DNA of 64,000 bases from an uncultured Eggerthellaceae bacterium (GCA_910580205.1 CAJTVP010000008.1:1-64000); one strand, 5' to 3'. Shown: positions 8,360 through 16,793, counted from the first letter of the stretch. Numbers and translations are program-made. Notes: a model not told the origin generated them from the letters alone.

Positions 8360-8656
8360 ATGCCATGTTACGTTTGCAATCCATTCTGCGGAGCTTGCCG
8401 CGCTCCCCGCCCCCATCCGCTTCGCTGCGCGGCATGCGGGGGATTGACGATGCCCGACTTGAAGCCGTTTCATGACGCGCCCATCCTTTGCCTGGAGTGC
8501 GGCGCTCTTCTTGAGCCACCGAAGGCGCAGCATTGTTCGTTCGCGAAGAGGATGTGCCGCATCCTGTGCACGCGGGCCGCGCAGCACCCGAAGCCGGGTG
8601 AGCTGGCGCGCTGCCCCTGGGGCGACGGGTTCGGACGCTTGCTTCAAGACCGGTAG
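8360..8656 (+). CDS. Cysteine-rich zinc-ribbon protein
   Basis: A 98-aa protein with three or more cysteine knuckles: CYVCNPFCGACR at the N-terminus, CAACG, CLECG, and later CSFAKRMC, LC and ARC. The ATG at 8360 is preferred over GTG at 8354 because GGAGGTGA is then 9 bp away. The N-terminal arrangement matches the small protein at 4202-4402 (CxxCxxCGxCR), suggesting related accessory proteins for modules A and B. It lies 39 bp before the trigger-factor-like gene and is probably in the same operon. Function unknown. Confidence 0.6.
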   Translation: MPCYVCNPFCGACRAPRPHPLRCAACGGLTMPDLKPFHDAPILCLECGALLEPPKAQHCSFAKRMCRILCTRAAQHPKPGELARCPWGDGFGRLLQDR

Positions 8657-8695
8657 GGAAGGTCCAAGATCGATAGAGAAGAGGATGGGTAAGCC

Positions 8696-9991
8696 ATGGA
8701 TTATGCATTCATCGAAAGCTCCGAAGACGGACTGCGGAAACGTTGCAAGATCGAGCTTGATGCCCAAGAAACGACGGAGATGATCGATGAGATCTACGCA
8801 TTCTACGCCGCTCAAGCGGGAATCGACTGCATTGCGGATCAAGCTGGCTCGCAGACCCAAGATAAGCTCTCGGGGGATCTGGGAGAGCGCATCGCTGTTT
8901 GCATGGCGAACCAATGCGTAGATGGCATCATCGCGAACGAGGGCCTTCCAGCGGCCATGGAACCCGTCATTGGAGAGATGAGCGAGCTGCGCGAAGGTGC
9001 GCCTTTCTCCTGTGAAGCGACGATCTGTCTCAAGCCCACTCCTCAGCTCACTTCCTGTGATCCCGTTCGCTTGTCGATGCCGGAGTTCTTCGTCTCAGAT
9101 GAGATGCTCGCGCGTAACATCGACGCTATCGTTGAAGAACGCTCACGCTATGTGGATGATGAGGATGCGGTCGTCGTGAGCGACCAGACCACGGAAGTCA
9201 TCACGCTCCACACCGCCAAAAGCGGCATGGAAGTGCAGGCGCTCACGTTTGACAGCATCGTGTATCGCACGGGCGACGGGATGCTGCCGCCGCAGATCGA
9301 TGAGCGGCTCATCGGGATGTCTCCGGGAGAGGAGGAGCGCTTCTCATTCGTCATCACCAGCAAGAACTTCCTTGGGCTGGATGTGGACGAGACGATGGAT
9401 GCTGATCTGAGGGTGGAGCGGATCGTCAAGAAAGAGATCCCTGTTGTGGATGACGCTTGGGTGAAGGAGAACATCCCCGGCGCCTATGATGTCGCCAGCT
9501 TTCATGAGATGGTCCGCGCCAACGTCACCATGCGCGCTCGGGCGGACTACGACAAGATCAAAGGCGAAGCCGCGGTCAACGCCTTGGCAAGCCGGCTGCC
9601 GGAGCTTCAAGTGCCGGAGGGCTATTATGATTACGCGCGTTCGGGGCTTCTGCAAAATGTGACCGCCGCTCTTTCTCGCCAGGGCATGAGCCTTGAGGAG
9701 CTCTATGCTGCGCAAGGGGTGACTGAAGCGCAGTTCCTCGCCCAGATGAGCCATCGCGCTCAAGATGTGGTCCGGCAGGGGTTGGCTTTGGATGCCTTCG
9801 CCCTCGCTCGAGGCGTTGAGGTGGATGAGGATGATCTGAACCTGGCAGCAGCGGCCATCTCTCCTCAAGGACGTGCTGAGGCGCGCAAGATGCTTGAGAT
9901 GAACGGACGGTCATACCAGCTTCGAGAGATGGCGATGCGCTCCAAAGCGCGCGGCCTTGTCATGGATGAGGCTATCGTGCAAAGCGCTTGA
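8696..9991 (+). CDS. Trigger-factor-like chaperone/peptidyl-prolyl isomerase, lacking ribosome-docking motif
   Basis: A 431-aa protein with the size and domain order of trigger factor: an N-terminal domain ending in the typical strand PFSCEATICLKPTPQL, a middle FKBP-type isomerase domain (about residues 155-245, including ERLIGMSPGEEERFSF) and a helical C-terminal cradle. The loop where trigger factor carries the ribosome-binding signature GFRxGxxP reads GIDCIADQAGS instead, so it probably does not dock on L23. It sits directly behind molybdoenzyme module B, which suggests a dedicated folding or cofactor-insertion chaperone. It is therefore likely a paralogue rather than the housekeeping tig gene. 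Its 3' end overlaps the convergent regulator gene by 20 bp. Confidence 0.85.
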   Translation: MDYAFIESSEDGLRKRCKIELDAQETTEMIDEIYAFYAAQAGIDCIADQAGSQTQDKLSGDLGERIAVCMANQCVDGIIANEGLPAAMEPVIGEMSELREGAPFSCEATICLKPTPQLTSCDPVRLSMPEFFVSDEMLARNIDAIVEERSRYVDDEDAVVVSDQTTEVITLHTAKSGMEVQALTFDSIVYRTGDGMLPPQIDERLIGMSPGEEERFSFVITSKNFLGLDVDETMDADLRVERIVKKEIPVVDDAWVKENIPGAYDVASFHEMVRANVTMRARADYDKIKGEAAVNALASRLPELQVPEGYYDYARSGLLQNVTAALSRQGMSLEELYAAQGVTEAQFLAQMSHRAQDVVRQGLALDAFALARGVEVDEDDLNLAAAAISPQGRAEARKMLEMNGRSYQLREMAMRSKARGLVMDEAIVQSA

Positions 9992-11600
9992 TGGCTTCCC
10001 TGTCGTTGCCGAACAACTTGCTGACCAGTTCGGGATCGTTGGCGAGCTTTGAATACAGGATGGAAAAGTCGAACAAGAGCCTCTCACGCGTCCAGCTCTC
10101 ATCAAGGTTGACGCCGAAACGCTTCTCGATCTTCTCAATGCGGTAGAGCACGGTGTTGCGGTGAACATGCAGTTTGTCAGCTACTACCGTGGCTTTGCGC
10201 TCATATTGCAGATATGAAGCGAGGATGCGTGCGTCGTTGCTCCCATTCTCGGCATCTTCAGCGATGAGCTTGTCGAGGATGGTGTGGGAAAAGGAGAAAT
10301 CCCTCAACTCAGGCGTCATGGCATCTGTATCCACGATCGCGAACCGCAGCGCCTCTTCAAAGGTGTAGCACAAAGACGATTCCTCTTGGTTCGTCAGCGT
10401 GAGCCATGAAACGAGATCCATGCGGCGGCGGTATTTCGCCACGAGTTTGATCTGCTCGTAGGCGAATCTCAAGCTGGTGACATCGTCGAAGACCTGAGAT
10501 ACGGCCACGAAACCCATCCGCGGGTCAAGATGATCCAAAAGCTGCCTTTCGATCACAGAATTGGAAAGGCTGTTGTCCAGTCCTTTCGACCAGAACAGAA
10601 GATACAGATGGCTGTCATGGACCACGGGGATGTTCTTGCCTCCGTTGATCGCGCGCAAGGAAAGCGCCAGTGAGTCAAGATCGGTGAGGTCGTCATCCTT
10701 GAAGGGGGCGAAGCATATCAGACGGTATTCCGCATCAAGGGGGAAGCCGTTGTTCAGGGAATAGTCGCTCAGCTGCCCCTGGCTGATGTAGCGTCCATTG
10801 AACAGGTCATCGAAAAGGCGGTATGAAGAGTATTTCGCCGGTTCGAAATGGTCAGTGGGAAGATCGGCTCTGTTTTCAAGGGCCGTTGCGATCACATCCA
10901 GCAGATCGCGTTTGCCTTGGGTTGACGCAAGTTCGAACAAGGCAATCAGGTAGAAATCCCCGTGTTTTTCGGATCCGATGCGTCTGCTTTCGACGATCAG
11001 GTCATCATTGGCTGTTTTGAAAACGAGCGTTCCGCCTTGGTGGGCTCGGACGCTGTTCAAGATCTCCTGCTCCCTGGATTGGAAATGCTGGCAAAACGGC
11101 CGGTTGATGTTGAACAGGGCGCGAGCTGTGGGTTTGAGATCGTTGCCGTAAAGCAGGAGGGGCGCGCCGATGATGCGAGCGCTTTTATTGAGGATCTGCC
11201 GGAAGCTGTCCGGGGAAGGGGCGATGCTTTGAATGTCTGATTTCCACAATCCATAGCCTAAAAAGCGGTCTTGCAGTCCTTGCAGCAGCCCGTCGGTTCG
11301 CGCATCTCGCTCTACGACGAGAAGGGGGCTATCTATCTCGGAGAGGGGACCCGATTCATCCGCACTGGCGATGACGATGAGGAGCTGTCCGGGATGGAGC
11401 GAGGCGGCTTTTGGAGCGGCACTCGCTTCGCAGACGAAAAGCATGTCTTTTTCGGGAACGGGGCTGCCGTTTTTGGTCCAATGCAATGATGATGCCCAGC
11501 CGAACCGCTTCGGCTTTCGCACAGGCTCAGCGAGTATCTGGTAATGCCAAAGAGCGTCGACCAGCATGGCGTAGCTGATGTGAGGTATATTTGAAAACAT
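9972..11600 (-). CDS. PucR/CdaR-type transcriptional regulator
   Basis: A 542-aa regulator whose last 70 residues form the PucR C-terminal HTH (YLQYERKATVVADKL followed by HVHRNTVLYRIEKIEKRF). The middle holds a GGDEF-like/CdaR domain (around QLSDYSLNNGFPLDAEYRLICF), and the N-terminal 250 residues are a probable sensor region without membrane helices. The start at 11600 (MFSNIPHISY) is chosen because AGGAAAG lies upstream; a longer frame to 11750 has no ribosome-binding site. It faces the molybdoenzyme B/trigger-factor genes tail to tail. Proteins of this family often respond to small aromatic or purine-type ligands, so it may control a neighbouring catabolic or export gene. Confidence 0.85.
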   Translation of the reverse strand: MFSNIPHISYAMLVDALWHYQILAEPVRKPKRFGWASSLHWTKNGSPVPEKDMLFVCEASAAPKAASLHPGQLLIVIASADESGPLSEIDSPLLVVERDARTDGLLQGLQDRFLGYGLWKSDIQSIAPSPDSFRQILNKSARIIGAPLLLYGNDLKPTARALFNINRPFCQHFQSREQEILNSVRAHQGGTLVFKTANDDLIVESRRIGSEKHGDFYLIALFELASTQGKRDLLDVIATALENRADLPTDHFEPAKYSSYRLFDDLFNGRYISQGQLSDYSLNNGFPLDAEYRLICFAPFKDDDLTDLDSLALSLRAINGGKNIPVVHDSHLYLLFWSKGLDNSLSNSVIERQLLDHLDPRMGFVAVSQVFDDVTSLRFAYEQIKLVAKYRRRMDLVSWLTLTNQEESSLCYTFEEALRFAIVDTDAMTPELRDFSFSHTILDKLIAEDAENGSNDARILASYLQYERKATVVADKLHVHRNTVLYRIEKIEKRFGVNLDESWTRERLLFDFSILYSKLANDPELVSKLFGNDREAIKRFAR

Positions 11601-11748
11601 CCAGGCTGCTTTCCTATGAGAGGCTGATTCACCTGCGCTTCCCATTATAGGTTCCGGCAGGGCCGCTCGGGTCCATGATGGTGCGAAAACACAAGATGAC
11701 GATGGCGAAAGACCCCGCGCAAGAGGCTTTTCCGGTAAGCTAGGAACC

Positions 11749-13224
11749 ATGGGACCAGACAGTCGAAAAGAGGCAGCTCAAGAAGCGGCTTCCGCTCAGG
11801 AGAGGCGCGCTTCGGAAGGGGAGCGCGTCGCTCGCATGGGCACGGCTTCCATCCCGCGGCTGATCGCGGAGTTCGCCATTCCCTCCATCGTGGGGATGCT
11901 GGTCAATGGCTCCTACAACATCATTGATTCCATGTTCTTGGGGCACGCCATGGGGGAGATCGGGCTTTCCGCTGTCACCGTGGCGAACCCGGCCATGATC
12001 GTGTTCATGGCTCTGGCGATGCTCATCGGCAACGGCGGCAACGCCCTAGCCGCCCTGCGTCTTGGTGAAGGGAGCCGCGAAGGGGCCGAGCGCGCCCTGG
12101 GCAACGTCATCACTCTGAGCGTGATCCTCTGGCTGATCGTGGCCGTGGCGGTTTCGTTCCCGTCTGTCATGGAGTGGCTGCTCACCATCTCCAGCGCCAC
12201 GGATGAGGTGCGCCCTTATGCCCGGACGTTCTTGCAGATCCTTTGCTACGGGTTCATCCTCCAGAGCATCGGCATGGGCGTGAACAACTTCATCCGCACC
12301 TGCGGAGCGCCGAATCGGGCGCTGGGCACCATGGTGATCGGGTTGGTGGTGGCCACCGTTTTCAACTACCTCTTCGTGCTGGTGCTGGGTTGGGGCGTGG
12401 CGGGAAGCGCTGCTGCCACGCTGGTGGGCCAGGCCTGTTCAGGCGCGGCGGTGCTCTGGTACTTCCTCTTCACGAAGGGCGTGCCTCTGCGCATCCGTCG
12501 GCGCTATCTGGCCCTGCGTCCGCGCTTCGTGAGCACCATCTTGGCGTTCGGGTTCCCGTCCTTCGCGGTGCAGGCGGGCATGGCGGTGGTGAACTTCGTG
12601 CTGAACTACCAGCTCATCACCTACGGCGCCATGAGCGTCATCGGGGCCGTGGATGCCCTGGCCTCCATCGGGGTCCTCAACCGCATCGCCGGTTTCGTGG
12701 TCATGCCGCTCATCGGCACTGCCATCGCCATCCAGCCGCTTTTGGGCTACAACTACGGCGCGCGGCTGATCGGTCGCGTGAAGCAGACGCTCTGGCTGGG
12801 GATCGGCTTGGGCTTCGCGTTCGCCACGGTGGAGTGGCTTGCCATCATGCTGTTCCCTGAGGCCATCGTCGCCGCTTTCGGCATCACCAATGAGACGCTG
12901 GTGGCGTTCACCTCGTTCGCCATGCGCGTGCAATTCGCGGTGTTCCCGCTGGTGGGATTCCAGATCGTCGGATCGAACTACTTCCAGGCCACGGGTCAGC
13001 CAGCGAAATCCATCTTCCTGACGCTCACGCGCCAGATCATCTTCCTGGTGCCGTTGCTGTTCGTGCTGCCTCACATCCTGCCGCTCATCGCGCCGCAGTT
13101 CGGCGGGTTGGATGCGCTCTACTTCGCGAATCCCATCTCTGACGTGGTGGCCATCTCCATCACCATCGGATTCATCCTTTGGGAGATGCGCCGGCTGAAC
13201 CGCATGGAAGCTGCCCAGTCCTGA
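11749..13224 (+). CDS. MATE family efflux transporter
   Basis: A 491-aa multidrug and toxin extrusion protein with about 12 membrane helices. Recognisable features are the helix 1 region (FAIPSIVGMLVNGSYNIID), the GAPNRALGTM loop and the internal two-fold repeat. The first 35 residues are a charged cytosolic extension. There is no clear ribosome-binding site before the ATG. It is divergent from the PucR-type regulator (149 bp between the chosen starts), which may regulate it. It exports cationic compounds, drugs or metabolites by Na+ or H+ antiport; the substrate is unknown. Confidence 0.92.
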   Translation: MGPDSRKEAAQEAASAQERRASEGERVARMGTASIPRLIAEFAIPSIVGMLVNGSYNIIDSMFLGHAMGEIGLSAVTVANPAMIVFMALAMLIGNGGNALAALRLGEGSREGAERALGNVITLSVILWLIVAVAVSFPSVMEWLLTISSATDEVRPYARTFLQILCYGFILQSIGMGVNNFIRTCGAPNRALGTMVIGLVVATVFNYLFVLVLGWGVAGSAAATLVGQACSGAAVLWYFLFTKGVPLRIRRRYLALRPRFVSTILAFGFPSFAVQAGMAVVNFVLNYQLITYGAMSVIGAVDALASIGVLNRIAGFVVMPLIGTAIAIQPLLGYNYGARLIGRVKQTLWLGIGLGFAFATVEWLAIMLFPEAIVAAFGITNETLVAFTSFAMRVQFAVFPLVGFQIVGSNYFQATGQPAKSIFLTLTRQIIFLVPLLFVLPHILPLIAPQFGGLDALYFANPISDVVAISITIGFILWEMRRLNRMEAAQS

Positions 13225-13260
13225 GCAGCTGCCCTTAACGGCCTGCCTGGGCCTTCTGCC

Positions 13261-14208
13261 TTAGGCTTTCAGTCCCCACTGGCGGACTTCAGGCTCCAGC
13301 CGAACGCCCGACGTTTCGAACACGCGCTCCTGCACGGTTTGGATCAGCTGCTGCACATCATGAGCGGTGGCGTCTCCGCAGTTCACGATGAAGCCGGCAT
13401 GTTTGAGGGAAACCTGCGCCCCGCCGATGCGGCAGCCTTGCATCCCCGCATCTTGGATGAGCTTGCCGGCGAAATGGCCTTCGGGCCGCTTGAAGGTGGA
13501 ACCAGCCGAAGGCATATCCAGGGGCTGCTTTTCTTCCCGACGGTGCCGCAGGTCATCCATGCGAGTTTGGATGGCGGCGGGGTCATCCGGGGCCAGCCGC
13601 AGTCCCACCTCCAGCACCAAGTGGCCTTCATCCATCATGAGGCTCTGCCGGTAGCCCCAATGGGCGTCTTCAGCCGAAATGCGTCGGATGCGTCCGTCTG
13701 GCGTGAGGCAGCGCACCCACTCCGCCACGTCGGATAGCTGCCCTCCGTAGGCACCAGCGTTCATGACCGCCGCTCCTCCGATGGTGCCCGGGATGCCGCT
13801 GGCGAATTCGAAGCCCGCGAGACCGGCCTGTTGGGCTGCGGCGGCGATGCGTTCGTTGGAAGCGCCTGCTTGGGCCGTGATGCAGCCGTTTTCGCTCAGC
13901 GCGATCTTCGCGAAATCTTCGGCCAGCTTGAGGATCACGCCGCGCACGCCTTCGTCAGCTGCCAGCACGTTGGAACCCGCGCCCAGCACTCGCAGAGGCG
14001 TTCCCGTTTCTGCGCAGAGCGCTGCCACTGCCTGAACCTCATCTTCGGTGCGTGGGGTGACGAGCCACTGGGCCGGGCCACCGATCCGGAACGTGGTATG
14101 CCGGCATAGCGGGTCCTCTTCACGGACGCGGTCTTCTCCAAGAATGGCGCGCAGCCGTTGGGTCAGCTGATCATGAGCAGTCAAAAAGGAATCCCATTCG
14201 ATCTTCAA
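13261..14208 (-). CDS. murB: UDP-N-acetylenolpyruvoylglucosamine reductase
   Basis: A 315-aa MurB, which reduces UDP-GlcNAc-enolpyruvate to UDP-MurNAc in peptidoglycan synthesis using FAD and NADPH. Seen are the FAD-binding segments TTFRIGGPA, LGAGSNVL and GIPGTIGGAAVMNAGAYG, a tyrosine/arginine/serine segment (GYRQSL), and the C-terminal SAGSTFKRPEGHFAGKLI with the catalytic serine and final EPEVRQWG. The best in-frame start is TTG at 14208, since a stop codon lies 15 bases upstream and no ATG is available before the conserved region. It stands alone, convergent with the MATE gene. Confidence 0.95.
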   Translation of the reverse strand: MKIEWDSFLTAHDQLTQRLRAILGEDRVREEDPLCRHTTFRIGGPAQWLVTPRTEDEVQAVAALCAETGTPLRVLGAGSNVLAADEGVRGVILKLAEDFAKIALSENGCITAQAGASNERIAAAAQQAGLAGFEFASGIPGTIGGAAVMNAGAYGGQLSDVAEWVRCLTPDGRIRRISAEDAHWGYRQSLMMDEGHLVLEVGLRLAPDDPAAIQTRMDDLRHRREEKQPLDMPSAGSTFKRPEGHFAGKLIQDAGMQGCRIGGAQVSLKHAGFIVNCGDATAHDVQQLIQTVQERVFETSGVRLEPEVRQWGLKA

Positions 14209-14223
14209 CGAGGGGCAGATCTA

Positions 14224-14490
14224 TCAATCGCATCCTTTTCTTTCTTTCATTTCATAGACTGTATCGCGCACGGCGCCTATGTCATTGAACCAGCGGACTA
14301 TATCCCCACCATAGAGATCCATGAGCCCATTCATGTTGTATTCCGCATGGGCGTGGGGGATGTCTGACAACTCGGAGGGATCCATTTCATCAGAGCCGCA
14401 CCAAGCTATATCCGCACCGTTGGTCCACAGGTAGTTCCAGCCGCTAGCAGAACTCCAATCGCAGAAACCGACATATTGCCAGCTTGCCAT
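14224..14490 (-). CDS. Hypothetical small Trp/Asp-rich protein
   Basis: An 88-aa acidic protein rich in Trp, Asp and Gly (QYVGFCDWSSASGWNYLW; DLYGGDIVRWFNDIG). AAGGAGGG precedes the ATG at the ideal distance, which supports it as a real gene. No signal peptide, membrane helix or known motif is seen. It lies 15 bp upstream of murB on the same strand, so they may be co-transcribed. Function unknown. Confidence 0.6.
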   Translation of the reverse strand: MASWQYVGFCDWSSASGWNYLWTNGADIAWCGSDEMDPSELSDIPHAHAEYNMNGLMDLYGGDIVRWFNDIGAVRDTVYEMKERKGCD

Positions 14491-14639
14491 GATTCCCTCC
14501 TTCGATTCTGATCTTTGTGATTGTAGCGCTTTTCAGGAGCGCTCATATTGTTCTCATTCTCATCCAATGAGCGGATTGTGGGCGGCATGGGAGTGGGTTA
14601 TATTTGTTCCAAACGAACACCGATCGAAGGAGAGGGATC

Positions 14640-15005
14640 ATGGACAAGAACACCGTTGACTACATCGCTGAGCGCGCGGACATCCTGGCGGCATCAGAGG
14701 CCAGCACGCAAGTGACCAAGAATGCGGCGAACGCCTGGAAAGACGCTGTGGCCGCGGGTGGCGCTGATGCTGCCGATGCAGCCACTGAGCAGCTGCTTGA
14801 TATCTTGGAAGGGCGACCCACCACCATCGATGGCGTGATCGCTTTCGCCGAAGGCCCCGCCAAAGAGATGTTCGGCGAAGAGACGGCCGCTCAGATCTTG
14901 GTAACGCAGAAAGAGCGCAAGGCTGCCGGTGCCAAATGGTGTGATTGCGACGCCTGCACGGCTGCCACGGAGATTCTGGCCAAGTTCGGCCGCGTGGAAC
15001 TGTAG
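14640..15005 (+). CDS. Hypothetical protein with C-terminal CDCDAC motif
   Basis: A 121-aa, mostly helical, acidic, Ala-rich protein ending in KWCDCDACTAATEILAKFG. The three closely spaced cysteines suggest metal or FeS binding. The ATG at 14640 follows GAAGGAGAGGG; an AT-rich stretch with TATATTTG lies about 20-40 bp upstream. It is followed by a hairpin terminator, so it is monocistronic. Function unknown. Confidence 0.7.
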   Translation: MDKNTVDYIAERADILAASEASTQVTKNAANAWKDAVAAGGADAADAATEQLLDILEGRPTTIDGVIAFAEGPAKEMFGEETAAQILVTQKERKAAGAKWCDCDACTAATEILAKFGRVEL

Positions 15006-15036
15006 CAAAGAGATCGCGCTCAGAAGGGCTTATTCT

Positions 15037-15065
15037 GCCGAAATGAAATAAAGCTTCATTTCGGC
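15037..15065 (+). terminator. Terminator of the CDCDAC protein gene
   Basis: Perfect 11-bp stem GCCGAAATGAA/TTCATTTCGGC (15037-15047 with 15055-15065), 7-nt loop, followed by TTGATGTTT, 31 bp after the stop codon. Confidence 0.7.
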
Positions 15066-15102
15066 TTGATGTTTCAAGTTTATGGAACATCAAGCTAGTG
15101 CT

Positions 15103-15150
15103 TCAGCGAAGGATCTCTTCATGAGCGCCCATGCGCTGAACGTATGATCG
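15103..15150 (-). pseudogene. 3' remnant of a second YafQ-type toxin gene
   Basis: Fifteen codons plus stop on the minus strand read RSYVQRMGAHEEILR. This matches the last residues of the intact toxin at 16055-16345 (AYFQRTGTHEEIFR), including the stop position. Nothing upstream in this frame resembles the rest of the toxin, so it is a vestige. The alpha/beta hydrolase gene now lies between the two related 3' ends. Confidence 0.5.
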
Positions 15151-15186
15151 CTCACGCGGCAATGGTAGAGAGGTGAAGGAGGCGCG

Positions 15187-16011
15187 GTGCCGTATCCACT
15201 GCGAAAGAAGCAGTTTGCAACGGAAGCGGGGGATATTGCCTATTGGGTGAGCGCGGATGTTGATTCCGGGCGTCCCTGGCTCGTCTTCTTGCCGGGCCTC
15301 ACGGCGGATCATCGGCTGTTCGGCAAGCAGGTGGAGCATTTCTCCGACAAGGCGAATCTGCTGCTCTGGGACCCTCCTTCCCATGGGCAGTCCCGGCCTT
15401 TTCGCTTGACGTGGACCATGGATGACCTTGCGAAGTGGCTGCATCAGATCCTGGAGGTGGAAGGCGCGACCGCACCGGTGTTGATCGGGCAATCCATGGG
15501 CGGCTACACCGCGCAGGTGTTCATGGATCTCTTCCCTGGAGAAGCTAAGGGCTTCGTCTCCATTGATTCCTGTTCTTTGCAGCGCCGCTATTATACGGCC
15601 TGGGAGCTTTTCCTTCTCAAGCACACCAAGCTCATGTACCTCTCATTCCCGTGGAAAACGCTCGTCCGCTTGGGGTCAAGCGGCAACACGACCACGGAAT
15701 ATGGCAGCCGTCTCATGGAAGCGATGATGCTCGATTATGGAAAGCGCGAGTACTGCGAACTGGCAGCCCACGGCTTTCGCGTGCTTGCCGATGCGGTTGG
15801 GAGCGGACGGCCATTCGACATCAGCTGTCCGGCGTTGCTGCTTTGCGGCACGGAAGACAGGGCGGGCTCAGCTAAGAGGTACAACAAGGCATGGACGAAA
15901 GCATCTGGCATTCCGTTGGAATGGATCGAAGGGGCGGGGCATAATTCCAACACTGATCGCCCGGCCGTGGTGAACGCCGCTATCGATCGCTTCGTTGCTT
16001 CGCTGCGCTAG
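15187..16011 (+). CDS. Alpha/beta hydrolase
   Basis: A 274-aa alpha/beta-hydrolase-fold enzyme. The nucleophile elbow is GQSMGGYTA (Ser of GxSxG), the acid lies in LCGTEDRAGS (Asp) and the catalytic His is in GAGHNSNTDRP; the oxyanion region is VFLPGLTADHRLFG. The start is GTG at 15187, preceded by GAAGGAGG. No signal peptide. It acts on a carboxylic ester, thioester or similar bond, and the substrate is unknown. It is isolated between a toxin remnant and the toxin-antitoxin pair. Confidence 0.88.
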   Translation: MPYPLRKKQFATEAGDIAYWVSADVDSGRPWLVFLPGLTADHRLFGKQVEHFSDKANLLLWDPPSHGQSRPFRLTWTMDDLAKWLHQILEVEGATAPVLIGQSMGGYTAQVFMDLFPGEAKGFVSIDSCSLQRRYYTAWELFLLKHTKLMYLSFPWKTLVRLGSSGNTTTEYGSRLMEAMMLDYGKREYCELAAHGFRVLADAVGSGRPFDISCPALLLCGTEDRAGSAKRYNKAWTKASGIPLEWIEGAGHNSNTDRPAVVNAAIDRFVASLR

Positions 16012-16054
16012 GCCCATGCCCATTTATCCAGTTGCGTGGGCTTGATGCCGCCTA

Positions 16055-16345
16055 TCAGCGGAAGATCTCCTCGTGAGTGCCTGTGCGCTGGAAATAGGCG
16101 ATGCCGTCCGACTCCATCCATACGAGGAGCCAGTCGCCCGCGTTGCAGACGTGGCATTCATTCGATCCGCTCCAGACTCCGCTGAGCGTATGCATGTTAT
16201 GGCGGCGGATGAGCTCCTCCCGCGATTCCATCGTGTTTTGAAGGATGAGGGAGATGACGGTTCTCAGCGGTTGCGTATCCACATGCTTTTTCTTCAGCTT
16301 TTTGACATCCCGCAGGAAAAGAGGAGCGAATTTCGAATTGAGCAT
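16055..16345 (-). CDS. YafQ/RelE-family toxin (mRNA interferase)
   Basis: A 96-aa toxin of the RelE/ParE superfamily, YafQ branch. Seen are the basic N-terminal helix (FLRDVKKLKKKH), the central LSGVWSGSNECHV and WLLVW strands, and the C-terminal FQRTGTHEEIF where YafQ enzymes carry their C-terminal His-Glu/Phe catalytic segment. It is 3 bp downstream of its antitoxin gene. Such toxins cut mRNA in the ribosomal A site when free of antitoxin. Confidence 0.88.
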   Translation of the reverse strand: MLNSKFAPLFLRDVKKLKKKHVDTQPLRTVISLILQNTMESREELIRRHNMHTLSGVWSGSNECHVCNAGDWLLVWMESDGIAYFQRTGTHEEIFR

Positions 16346-16348
16346 GGC

Positions 16349-16618
16349 TTAGATTCCCAAAGCTTCGAACAGCTCTTGAGGCGTCTTGTATAGCGTCCCC
16401 GTTCCGTTCGCGATCATCTCTTGCGTCTCGCGGATGGCCTGCAGGCTCTCTTCATTGGGTTCTTCATCGGTGAACTCCAAAGGGATGCGCCGTGTCCGTG
16501 CGATCTGAGCCCAAAGGGCCCGCGTCATGGTGGCCAGGTCAAGGCCATAGAACTTCGCCACTTCTGCTGCTTCGTTCTTGATAGCTTCGTCCACGCGGAT
16601 CGCATAGGTGGTGCTCAT
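16349..16618 (-). CDS. RelB/DinJ-family antitoxin
   Basis: An 89-aa ribbon-helix-helix antitoxin: STTYAIRVDEAIKNEAAEV forms the strand and first helix, and the C-terminal half (NEESLQAIRETQEMIANG) is the toxin-binding helix. The start at 16618 is chosen over a longer frame because the fold begins there. It is transcribed before the toxin and should autorepress the operon. An AT-rich stretch (TGTAATGCAAAGTATAACACATG, about 16643-16665) upstream probably contains promoter and operator. Confidence 0.87.
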   Translation of the reverse strand: MSTTYAIRVDEAIKNEAAEVAKFYGLDLATMTRALWAQIARTRRIPLEFTDEEPNEESLQAIRETQEMIANGTGTLYKTPQELFEALGI

Positions 16619-16793
16619 GATGACCTCGTTTCTTGTTCGCAAATGTAATGCAAAGTATAACACATGCAAACACCCGGAAGAAGCATCCCGCTGATTCAGC
16701 GCGGTTGCAGTGGTATCATCTCCAACCCACCTATAAAGCGAACCTGAAATCAACCCATCCGCATCCATCCGACAGACCTCGAAGGAGCCATCC

